Of a DNA stretch of 12,008 nucleotides, positions 1 through 6,066 are shown in pieces. Every line of letters starts with the position of its first letter. Within the stretch, counting starts at the first letter, position 1. The notes below the pieces were generated by a model. That model saw only the letters and a list, made by a program, of their open reading frames with translations, did not search any database and was not told where the DNA came from. The position numbers were made by a program, and so were the translations under genes. The DNA is from Candidatus Geohydrothermomicrobium daggyaiense (GTDB lineage: Bacteria; Actinomycetota; Geothermincolia; Fen-727; JACVIW01), in assembly GCA_015711695.1 (NCBI GenBank), contig JACVIW010000047.1, positions 1-12,008 on the forward strand, written 5' to 3'.

Positions 1-2
1 CG

Positions 3-1298
3 AAATGGAGAATCGTAACTCCTGACTGTGATGTGCCCCTTGACTCTTTTGGTCAAATTCGCTCCGACTTTGAAAAATTTTTCCCCGATTCAAAATCTGA
101 CATACGCGCCTGGTTCGAATATCTTGAGTCAGGATGCATGGTATTCAAAGAAATTATGGAATCCGGTCCTTTTCCTCTTGCCACAGCCGGGAAAGAAAAA
201 TACAGAAGCCTTGCGAACATGTTTAAGAAAGGTTATTCGCTTTCCTCAAAAGCGCGAGAAGCTATCCCAAAAACAGGAACGCAAAAGTGCAGGGAGATAT
301 TTGCAAATCCAAAGCTCGCCTTTCTCTTTGGTGAGTTCGGGTATACTAACATGCTGCTCTTCATGTTTTTTTCTTTCTGGTACTGCTTCCTAAATGACTA
401 CTGGCACCCGAAAGGAGGGCTTCAGTCAGTACTTGAAAAAATGGCTTCAAGTTTTCAGGAGAAAGGCGGAAACATTATCCTTCGGGAAACCGTGGATAGG
501 ATCCTCACCCGGGGAAGTTGGGCGTATGGAGTTGAAACCTCAAATGGGGAAAGATTTTTCGCAGATAGGATAATCAACACGGGCAACGTCAAAAGGCTTT
601 ATCTGGAAATGGTTGACAGGTCACTCATTCCTTATAAGCTTCAGGAAACAATAAGATACGCGCCGGTTACCAAAGCTGTGTCGTCTGCCTTCCTCGGTGT
701 GGACATTTCAGATGAAGAGCTTAAAAGGTATATGGGCCGACACCATGTGCTCTACTGGAGATCATACTCTGAACCTTATGATAATTACGATCCCGATGTT
801 CACAGAAAAGGCTGGTCGCAGATTAACTGGACCTCAATGCGGGATAAAAGTCTTGCCCCGGAGGGAAAAAACTCTATAGTGATCCAGACATTCACTCCCT
901 ATGACTGGATGAATGGATGGCAAACCTCCTCGAAAGACCCTTACGCAAGAACCGAATCCTACTATAACCTGAAAGAAAAAGTCCTCGAAGACATGATAAA
1001 AGACACGGAATATGTAATTCCTGACCTTTCCAGGAAAGTAGTTTTCCGGGAACTTGGTACTCCGAGATCTCTTTCTAGGTTCACGCTTAACCCGGAGGGC
1101 TCAACAGCGGGCTGGTCATATGATATATATCGGATCTTCATGTATCCAAAATTCGGAATGTTCACGACGCCAGTGCGGAATCTTTTTCTCGCCGGTCATT
1201 ATTCTATCTGGCCCGGCGGTGTTGTTTTCTCGGCATTGAGCGGAAAGATCGTATCAAAAGGAATATATGAGGGTTTCAAGAAAGCCCTGCTATTTTGA
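3..1298 (+). CDS. CrtI/CrtISO-family FAD-dependent oxidoreductase, N-terminus cut off by window
   Basis: Probable flavoprotein amine-oxidase-fold desaturase, isomerase or saturase of the phytoene-desaturase superfamily. The reading frame is open to the window edge (first full codon at 3), so the GTG at 33 is unlikely to be the true start; about 431 residues are visible. The N-terminal GxGxxG dinucleotide-binding motif lies upstream and is not seen. What is seen: a central DYWHPKGGLQ segment matching the YYPKGG and FYPRGG segments of the two downstream homologues; a GTPRSLSRFTLNPEGSTAGW block matching their STPxDFExxLLxPxG block; and the C-terminal FAD-contact segment NLFLAGHYSIWPGGVV near visible residue 393. 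That last segment departs from the STHxGGGV of the downstream pair, so this is a more distant member, perhaps with another substrate. The gene ends 160 bp before the regulator gene. Family assignment is firm; reaction and substrate are unknown. Confidence 0.85.
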   Translation, partial: KWRIVTPDCDVPLDSFGQIRSDFEKFFPDSKSDIRAWFEYLESGCMVFKEIMESGPFPLATAGKEKYRSLANMFKKGYSLSSKAREAIPKTGTQKCREIFANPKLAFLFGEFGYTNMLLFMFFSFWYCFLNDYWHPKGGLQSVLEKMASSFQEKGGNIILRETVDRILTRGSWAYGVETSNGERFFADRIINTGNVKRLYLEMVDRSLIPYKLQETIRYAPVTKAVSSAFLGVDISDEELKRYMGRHHVLYWRSYSEPYDNYDPDVHRKGWSQINWTSMRDKSLAPEGKNSIVIQTFTPYDWMNGWQTSSKDPYARTESYYNLKEKVLEDMIKDTEYVIPDLSRKVVFRELGTPRSLSRFTLNPEGSTAGWSYDIYRIFMYPKFGMFTTPVRNLFLAGHYSIWPGGVVFSALSGKIVSKGIYEGFKKALLF

Positions 1299-1305
1299 AA
1301 ACCTT

Positions 1306-1347
1306 TTAGCGCCAATAAAAAGTCAATCAGTGGCAATAAAGCGCTAA
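1306..1347. repeat. Nested inverted repeat after the first oxidoreductase
   Basis: TTAGCGC at 1306-1312 is perfectly repeated in inverse at 1341-1347 (GCGCTAA). Inside it GCCA (1311-1314) faces TGGC (1331-1334), and GCCAATAAA / GGCAATAAA form a near direct repeat. The loop is long and no T-run follows on the + strand, so it is not a standard intrinsic terminator. It could be a weak 3' hairpin or a protein-binding site upstream of the regulator gene. Confidence 0.3.
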
Positions 1348-1419
1348 TTTGGAGTCGAGAAAACGTAACCGGTGGTTTTAATTTTTGTTGACACATCGAG
1401 AAGCATAATGTTTGACTAT

Positions 1420-1452
1420 GTGATGCGTTTTCGATACGAAAAAGCGAGTCAC
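1420..1452. promoter_or_regulatory. Imperfect palindrome upstream of the MerR-TetR gene, candidate autoregulatory operator
   Basis: The core is a perfect 15-bp inverted repeat: TTTTCG (1428-1433), ATA, CGAAAA (1437-1442). It is flanked by GTGA (1420-1423) and TCAC (1449-1452), with the two arms differing by two bases in length. It ends 6 bp before the ATG at 1459. A TTGACA hexamer at 1388-1393 lies upstream; 20 bp after it sits a poor -10 candidate (GACTAT, 1414-1419), a long spacer of the kind MerR-type promoters use, but this pairing is weak. TetR- and MerR-family proteins commonly bind palindromes at their own promoters, so self-control is an inference. Confidence 0.4.
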
Positions 1453-1458
1453 TGAAAA

Positions 1459-2418
1459 ATGCATAAAATCAGCGAAATAGCAAAAATCACCGGTATATCG
1501 GTAAGCACAATAAAATTTTACATGTCTCAAAATCTTCTCCCCGAGCCAGTTAAAGGGGGTCCCAACGTTGCCTACTATGACTTGAATTTTCTCGAAAGAC
1601 TCAAAGTTATCAAGTCCATGAGAGACGCCGGACTACCAATAAGAGACATAAAAGCGATTCTCGAGAAACATCCCTTTAAAAACTGCGATCAATGGAAGGA
1701 ATTCCTGGAAAGGGCGAAAAGAAGTAGACCATTCGAACTCACCCCCGAGCAGAAGATAGCTGTCCTGAGCACGGGGGACCGGAGGAAAGAAAAAATTCTC
1801 AAGGCGGCATTTAAAGTGTTTTCCTCAAAGGGCTTCCATAAAGCCACCATGGATGATATCGCCCGTGAGGCAGGGGTAAGCAAGGGAACCTGTTACCAGT
1901 ATTTCAAGGGAAAAGAAGCAATCTTCATAGCGACCATTGACATGACTCTTGAAAGACTTTTAAGCGAAGCGGAAAAGGCGGCTTCGGGCACAACAGACCC
2001 TATTGAGAGACTCGGATTGAAAGGTCTTACATTTATCACAAGATACGCTGACCTCCAGATGATGACCATGGGTCTCTTTACAGAAATACTCGGTGGCAAC
2101 AAAAGGCTCAAAAGAAAGGCGAAACAGGTACACGAAAGAGTTGCCGAGTTTCTTTCCGAGGAAATCGAAAAGGGAATCAGAGAAGGAAAGCTACGGAGGG
2201 TGGATTCAAATTCAGTGGCGCATGGTCTGATTGGTATAGCAGAAGCCGCGGGTAACCGATATCTGTTCGAGGATAATTTCGATCCACTGGCCTTTCTTGT
2301 CAATCTGATGGATTTTATCGAACATGGACTTACCGCGGACAGCAAGAAGAACCCTGCACAACGCAATACTTTCGGCAAGAAAATAGAAACTGGCAGAAAA
2401 AGAGGTTCACGAACATAA
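1459..2418 (+). CDS. MerR-TetR fusion transcriptional regulator
   Basis: A 319-residue regulator with two DNA-binding modules. Residues 1-72 form a MerR-type winged helix-turn-helix: KISEIAKITGISVSTIKFYM, then NLLPEP, the wing ending in AYYD, and the LERLKVIKSMRDAGL helix. After a linker, residues about 107-160 form a TetR-type HTH (ILKAAFKVFSSKGFHKATM, DDIAREAGVSKGTCYQYFKGK). Residues about 160-295 match a TetR ligand-binding/dimerisation domain in size and helical character; the tail is Lys/Arg rich. Ordinary MerR or TetR proteins are near 130-270 and 190-230 residues, so this is a true fusion within one open frame, with no frameshift. The ATG is in the MerR-typical position (about two residues before KISEIA); the upstream AAAGCGAG is only a weak ribosome site. 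It sits between three CrtI-family genes on the same strand and is the obvious candidate to control them. The ligand is unknown. Confidence 0.9.
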   Translation: MHKISEIAKITGISVSTIKFYMSQNLLPEPVKGGPNVAYYDLNFLERLKVIKSMRDAGLPIRDIKAILEKHPFKNCDQWKEFLERAKRSRPFELTPEQKIAVLSTGDRRKEKILKAAFKVFSSKGFHKATMDDIAREAGVSKGTCYQYFKGKEAIFIATIDMTLERLLSEAEKAASGTTDPIERLGLKGLTFITRYADLQMMTMGLFTEILGGNKRLKRKAKQVHERVAEFLSEEIEKGIREGKLRRVDSNSVAHGLIGIAEAAGNRYLFEDNFDPLAFLVNLMDFIEHGLTADSKKNPAQRNTFGKKIETGRKRGSRT

Positions 2419-2548
2419 AAGGCATCATATTATCCTGGTTAAGGCCTCTCTTACTCCAAACTGATCGCACGAGAAAAAGCACACGATTAAAAAGCTATTT
2501 ACATGGCTAGTTATTTTCGCGAGACCAATCTACAAAACGGTTGTTCTA

Positions 2549-2577
2549 TTTACAATATGATAAACGGAAAGTATAAT
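2549..2577 (+). promoter_or_regulatory. Sigma-70-type promoter for the desaturase operon
   Basis: A -35 hexamer TTTACA (2549-2554) and a perfect -10 hexamer TATAAT (2572-2577) are separated by exactly 17 bp. Transcription would start near 2584, giving a leader of about 108 nt before the TTG at 2692. It is the best promoter visible in the window and would serve the two full-length oxidoreductase genes and the small protein between them, which run on to the terminator at 5925. Confidence 0.7.
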
Positions 2578-2601
2578 ACGACTGCTTGGTCAATAATACT
2601 T
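2569..2601. promoter_or_regulatory. 33-bp dyad over the -10 box and start point, candidate operator
   Basis: AAGTAT (2569-2574) is mirrored by ATACTT (2596-2601), and inside them GAC (2580-2582) is mirrored by GTC (2589-2591) around a 6-bp centre. The arms are AAGTATAATACGAC and GTCAATAATACTT, differing by one base in length. ATAATAC also occurs as a direct repeat at 2573 and 2593, 20 bp apart. A repressor bound here would cover the -10 hexamer and the predicted start. The MerR-TetR protein encoded just upstream is the natural candidate, by inference only. Confidence 0.5.
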
Positions 2602-2611
2602 ACAGTTTGGG

Positions 2612-2665
2612 TGCCAGGAACATTTGTCATTCTGGCATAAGACATCTGGCAGGGTAAACTCTGCC
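2612..2665 (+). promoter_or_regulatory. Two hairpins in the operon leader
   Basis: TGCCAGGAA (from 2612) pairs with TTCTGGCA (to 2637), with one bulged base and a 9-nt loop. GGCAGGG (2648-2654) pairs with CTCTGCC (2659-2665) through one G-U pair over a TAAA tetraloop. TCTGGCA also recurs as a direct repeat at 2631 and 2645. Neither hairpin is followed by a T-run, so they are not terminators. They could be mRNA structure upstream of the ribosome site at 2680, or DNA-binding sites. I do not recognise a known riboswitch. Confidence 0.35.
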
Positions 2666-2691
2666 CTTATGGTTAGAACGGGGTGATTGCA

Positions 2692-4197
2692 TTGCCTGAT
2701 TACGACGCAATAGTCATCGGAGCAGGACTTGGTGGGCTTTCGTGCGCCTCCCTGATAGCGAAAAGTGGTCTTAAGACGCTCGTGCTTGAACAGTCTGACA
2801 TAGTAGGCGGGTGCTGCTCCACCTTTGAACTGAAAGGATATAAGTTCGATGTGGGAGCGTCGCTTGTTGAAGTGACGAGGCCGCTTGAAACACTTTTTGA
2901 GATGCTCGACAGGAAAAGAGAAGACTACATTGATCTGATACCATGCGACCCCATTTATTCATTCATTACTGAGGACGGCAGGAGATTTTCGTATCCGACG
3001 GATATAGAAGAGACAACAAAAGTAATTGAGCAAATCGCTCCTGAGGACGTGGAAGGCTGGAAACGGTTTTCCTCTATAGGCATCGAGATGATCAACAGAA
3101 GCATGGACGCGATAATGCTCTCGCCGCTAAACACATTCAAGGAAGCAATGCTTATGGGGATCAAGAACCCGCCAGTTCTCCGGTATTTACCAACCTTTTT
3201 CCGAACTCACCAGGGCGTGGTTAGGTCTTATTACTCTAACCCGACCATACAAGCAAGTGTTGCATATCAGTCCTACTTCGCTGGTGCGCCTCCCGAACTC
3301 GGATCCGGAATTTTCGGCTTCATTGCGCTTTCTGAGCATCTGGGCATCTACTATCCGAAAGGTGGAATGATTGCAATACCTCAGGGAATAATGCGTGCCG
3401 GGTCAGAATACGGGCTCGAAGTGCGTACGAACGCAAAAGTCGAGAAAATTTTGACCCAGAACCGTACAGCGTTCGGCGTTATGCTCGAGGACGGTACTGA
3501 AATTACTTCAAGACTGGTTGTATCGAACGTGAACGCTCAGGTGACATATCTTAAATTCATTCGCCCCGAGAACCTTCCAGAGTGGGCGATCAAGGGTATC
3601 GCAAGTTACAAGCCGTCAATGCCATGCCCGATGATCTACGTGGGTTTAAAAACAAAGCCAGACCTTGACGCCCATCATACTGTGATCACTGGGTCAATAG
3701 ATTCGATGAACGAAGTGTGGAACAAATATTACGTTTTAGGCATAATACCGAAAACCGCAATGAGCCTTGTGTGCTGGCCAACAGAAGCCGATCCTGACCT
3801 CGCTCCAGAAGGTCATCATATCCTCAATTTCCTGTGCAACGCCCCTGCTCCCTATGCCCCGCTTGGCGACAACTGGGACAGGCTGAAAGATTCTTACAGA
3901 GAAGAAGCGATTGATCTGCTTGATAAGCATGTAATGCCTGGAGTTAGAGAGCATATTGATATTGTAGAGGTATCAACTCCTCTTGATTTCGAGCGCAGGC
4001 TCCTCCAACCGCAGGGCTCTATCTATGGTCTGTTCTCGGACATGACAACACTTGCAATGTTTCGCCCCAGATCGAGATCCAAAGCTATAAAGAACCTGTA
4101 CCTTACTGGAAGTTCAACACACCTGGGAGGGGGTGTGCCCACAACCATCGCGTCCGGCATTGTGACATCAAGGTACATAATAAGGGATCACACTTAG
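2692..4197 (+). CDS. CrtI-family (phytoene-desaturase-like) FAD-dependent oxidoreductase, first paralogue
   Basis: A full-length 501-residue flavoprotein, the usual size for bacterial CrtI/CrtISO proteins. The FAD-binding Rossmann motif GAGLGG is at residues 10-15, with the ribose-contacting acid E33 ending its second strand. Next comes VGGCCSTF (38-45), where classical CrtI has GGR. A YYPKGG segment is central, the STPLDFERRLLQPQG block precedes the C-terminus, and NLYLTGSSTHLGGGV (468-482) is the typical C-terminal FAD-contact motif. I chose TTG at 2692 over GTG at 2683: it gives MPDYDAIVIGAG, collinear with MHDYDAVVIGAG of the next paralogue, and it has GGGGTGA (2680-2686) five bases upstream. 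The sequence is similar over its whole length to the gene at 4366. The reaction may be desaturation, isomerisation or saturation of a polyene lipid; no synthase gene nearby defines the substrate. Confidence 0.9.
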   Translation: MPDYDAIVIGAGLGGLSCASLIAKSGLKTLVLEQSDIVGGCCSTFELKGYKFDVGASLVEVTRPLETLFEMLDRKREDYIDLIPCDPIYSFITEDGRRFSYPTDIEETTKVIEQIAPEDVEGWKRFSSIGIEMINRSMDAIMLSPLNTFKEAMLMGIKNPPVLRYLPTFFRTHQGVVRSYYSNPTIQASVAYQSYFAGAPPELGSGIFGFIALSEHLGIYYPKGGMIAIPQGIMRAGSEYGLEVRTNAKVEKILTQNRTAFGVMLEDGTEITSRLVVSNVNAQVTYLKFIRPENLPEWAIKGIASYKPSMPCPMIYVGLKTKPDLDAHHTVITGSIDSMNEVWNKYYVLGIIPKTAMSLVCWPTEADPDLAPEGHHILNFLCNAPAPYAPLGDNWDRLKDSYREEAIDLLDKHVMPGVREHIDIVEVSTPLDFERRLLQPQGSIYGLFSDMTTLAMFRPRSRSKAIKNLYLTGSSTHLGGGVPTTIASGIVTSRYIIRDHT

Positions 4198-4206
4198 GAG
4201 GTAGGT

Positions 4207-4350
4207 ATGTTTAAAGTAAGAAAGATCGCAGGCATTTTTGTGCTCGTAGCATTGCTTGCAGCATACATGCGCTCAAGCGAGAGCACCAAAAGGTATGTGA
4301 AACATCTTTTAAAGCAGGTTCCCTATCTTCCGTATCGTTACTTCATTTAA
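4207..4350 (+). CDS. Small single-pass membrane protein (47 aa) between the two oxidoreductases
   Basis: The frame runs ATG to TAA, 47 residues. A very good Shine-Dalgarno, AGGAGGT at 4196-4202, overlaps the stop of the preceding gene and lies 4 bases before the ATG, a spacing typical of translational coupling. After MFKVRK comes a hydrophobic helix (about residues 8-20, IAGIFVLVALLAA), then a basic, probably amphipathic tail (RSSESTKRYVKHLLKQ) and an aromatic, proline-containing end (VPYLPYRYFI). The helix fits one membrane anchor or an uncleaved signal sequence. It is followed 15 bases later by the next oxidoreductase. I do not recognise the family. Its position suggests an accessory that anchors or pairs the two flavoproteins at the membrane, where a polyisoprenoid substrate would be; that is inference. 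The ribosome site and gap-free spacing make translation likely. Confidence 0.75.
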   Translation: MFKVRKIAGIFVLVALLAAYMRSSESTKRYVKHLLKQVPYLPYRYFI

Positions 4351-4365
4351 GCGAAGGAGAGAGAA

Positions 4366-5862
4366 ATGCACGACTATGACGCTGTAGTTATCGGCGCCGG
4401 GCTTGGCGGTCTTTCAGCCGCAGCAATTCTTGCAAAAAACGGGCTTAAAACGCTCGTTTGCGAGAATACTGAAAGAGTTGGCGGCTGCTGCTCATCCTTC
4501 GAGGAAGGCGGCTATACGTTTGACATAGGAGCAAGCATTGTCGAACTTGCGTGGGTGATTGACGAGCTTTTCGAAAAACTGGGTAAGAAAACTTCCGACT
4601 ACATTGATTTCATACCAATTGACCCCATCTACGGATTCATGACTGCGGATGGAAAACGGTTCTCTTATCCAGTCGATAAAGACGCGACCCGCGATGTCAT
4701 AGCCAAATTTTCCAGGGAGGACGCGGAAGCCTGGGATAAATTTTCCAAACAGGGTTCAGAGGCAATCAATTTCGCGTTTGGAAAAGTCATGACAAAGCCC
4801 ATGATGACTTTCACCGACAGCCTGAAACTTTCCTTAGAAAACCCGAAGCTCATGAAGTACTTGAAATATATGGTCCTGAACTTTGAAAGCACGCTTTGCA
4901 GCTTCTTCTCAAGCGACAAAGTCAGGGCTTCCATGAGCCTCCAATCATATTTCATCGGACTTCCACCAGCGCTTTGTCCCGGGTACATAGCGTTCCTCGC
5001 TTATTCGGAGCATGAGGGAATCTTTTACCCCAGAGGAGGGATGATAGAGATTCCAAAAGGAATCGCCAGAGTTTTTGAGGAGTACGGCGGGGAAATAAGT
5101 TTTAAAACAAGAGTGGACAAAGTGCTCGTGGAAAACGGTAAAGCCATCGGGGTAAAGCTTTCTGATGGACGGGAGATAAGAAGCAGGATTGTTGTCTCAA
5201 ACATCAACGCGAAAACGCTTTATCTCGAGAAAATCGGAAGGGAAAACCTCCCGGGATGGGCAGTTAAAGCGATAGAGAGTTACGAGGTTTCCATCCCCGC
5301 GCCAATGATAATGCTCGGGCTTGACACCGCACCTGAACTGGATGCTCATCACACCTTCTGCTACACAACGCTTGATGAAATGAACAGGGTATGGTTTGAG
5401 GATTACCTTTCAAAGAAAATACCGAGCAGAGGTTTCATGTTAATTTCATGGCCCACTCACGCAGATCCATCTCTTGCCCCGGAAGGACACCATTGTCTTA
5501 ACCTCGTGACTTTCGCCCCATATGAGCTTTCAGAAGGAGACTGGGATAGCATCAAGGAACAATATCTTGAGATGCAACTTGACTCAATGGAAAAAATGTT
5601 CGGGCTTAAGCTTAAGGACCACATAACAACCGCAAAGGTAAGCACACCCAAAGATTTCGAAAAGGCGCTTCTCCACCCGAGAGGAGCAGTTTACGGACTG
5701 CAAAATGACATTGTGGCGACTGCTTTTTTCCGCCCGAGAATGAGGTCGCGAGCGGTCAAGAACCTCTATCTCACGGGCGCATCCACGCATTTCGGTGGAG
5801 GAGTTGCCCCCACAATTGGTTCCGGAATAGCGGCAAGCGGATTGATACTCGAAGATTTATAG
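4366..5862 (+). CDS. CrtI-family (phytoene-desaturase-like) FAD-dependent oxidoreductase, second paralogue
   Basis: A full-length 498-residue flavoprotein, a paralogue of the gene at 2692 with matching motifs throughout: GAGLGG at 10-15, E33 closing the nucleotide-binding fold, VGGCCSSF in place of the CrtI GGR loop, FYPRGGM in the centre, STPKDFEKALLHPRG, and NLYLTGASTHFGGGV at 466-480. ATG 4366 follows AAGGAGA (4354-4360), and only 15 bases separate it from the small membrane protein, so the three genes form one operon. Two similar but diverged copies side by side fit successive steps on one polyene, as in other bacteria with paired carotenoid desaturase/ketolase or isomerase enzymes, or a heteromeric enzyme. 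Which applies cannot be read from sequence. The gene is closed by a strong terminator 62 bases after its stop. Confidence 0.9.
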   Translation: MHDYDAVVIGAGLGGLSAAAILAKNGLKTLVCENTERVGGCCSSFEEGGYTFDIGASIVELAWVIDELFEKLGKKTSDYIDFIPIDPIYGFMTADGKRFSYPVDKDATRDVIAKFSREDAEAWDKFSKQGSEAINFAFGKVMTKPMMTFTDSLKLSLENPKLMKYLKYMVLNFESTLCSFFSSDKVRASMSLQSYFIGLPPALCPGYIAFLAYSEHEGIFYPRGGMIEIPKGIARVFEEYGGEISFKTRVDKVLVENGKAIGVKLSDGREIRSRIVVSNINAKTLYLEKIGRENLPGWAVKAIESYEVSIPAPMIMLGLDTAPELDAHHTFCYTTLDEMNRVWFEDYLSKKIPSRGFMLISWPTHADPSLAPEGHHCLNLVTFAPYELSEGDWDSIKEQYLEMQLDSMEKMFGLKLKDHITTAKVSTPKDFEKALLHPRGAVYGLQNDIVATAFFRPRMRSRAVKNLYLTGASTHFGGGVAPTIGSGIAASGLILEDL

Positions 5863-5924
5863 AAAAAAAGAAAAAACCGACATAACCGTATCGGAGTATT
5901 GTGAAACCATGCAGGCAGAAATAA

Positions 5925-5956
5925 ACGGGCGCATTATCTTGCGCCCGTATCTTTTT
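5925..5956 (+). terminator. Rho-independent terminator of the desaturase operon
   Basis: A perfect 8-bp, mostly G/C stem (ACGGGCGC at 5925-5932, GCGCCCGT at 5941-5948) with an 8-nt loop is followed at once by a T-rich tract (TATCTTTTT). It lies 62 bases after the second paralogue's stop codon and separates the desaturase block from the polysaccharide genes. Confidence 0.85.
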
Positions 5957-6015
5957 CAGGTCTTTTCGAAAGTTTTGCACCTTCTCGCCAGGAGAGCAAA
6001 GTTCTTATAAGATTT

Positions 6016-6036
6016 CCACGAACACGTGGCGTTTTT
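6016..6036 (+). terminator. Second hairpin with T-run, possible terminator or leader element
   Basis: CCACG (6016-6020), AACA loop, CGTGG (6025-6029), then CGTTTTT. It looks like a short intrinsic terminator 30 bases before the ATG at 6067. It may back up the terminator at 5925 or attenuate expression of the next gene if that gene's promoter lies upstream. I found no convincing promoter between 5957 and 6066; TATAAG at 6006-6011 has no well-spaced -35 partner. Confidence 0.4.
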
Positions 6037-6066
6037 CGGTTGAATAGGGATTTGAAATTTTCGAAA

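Noticed and set aside
1404..1409. CATAAT as -10 of the regulator promoter with TTGACA at 1388
   Set aside because: The spacer would be only 10 bp, and no good -35 lies 16-18 bp upstream of CATAAT.
1893..2378. 161-codon - strand ORF
   Set aside because: Antisense shadow of the MerR-TetR gene; no ribosome site or domain.
2503..2640. 45-codon ORF with a hydrophobic end in the leader region
   Set aside because: It has no ribosome site before its ATG, and it overlaps the -35/-10 promoter, the dyad and a hairpin, which explain the sequence better.
5975..6011. TTGCAC / TATAAG promoter for the asparagine-synthetase-like gene
   Set aside because: The 25-bp spacer is outside the usual range.
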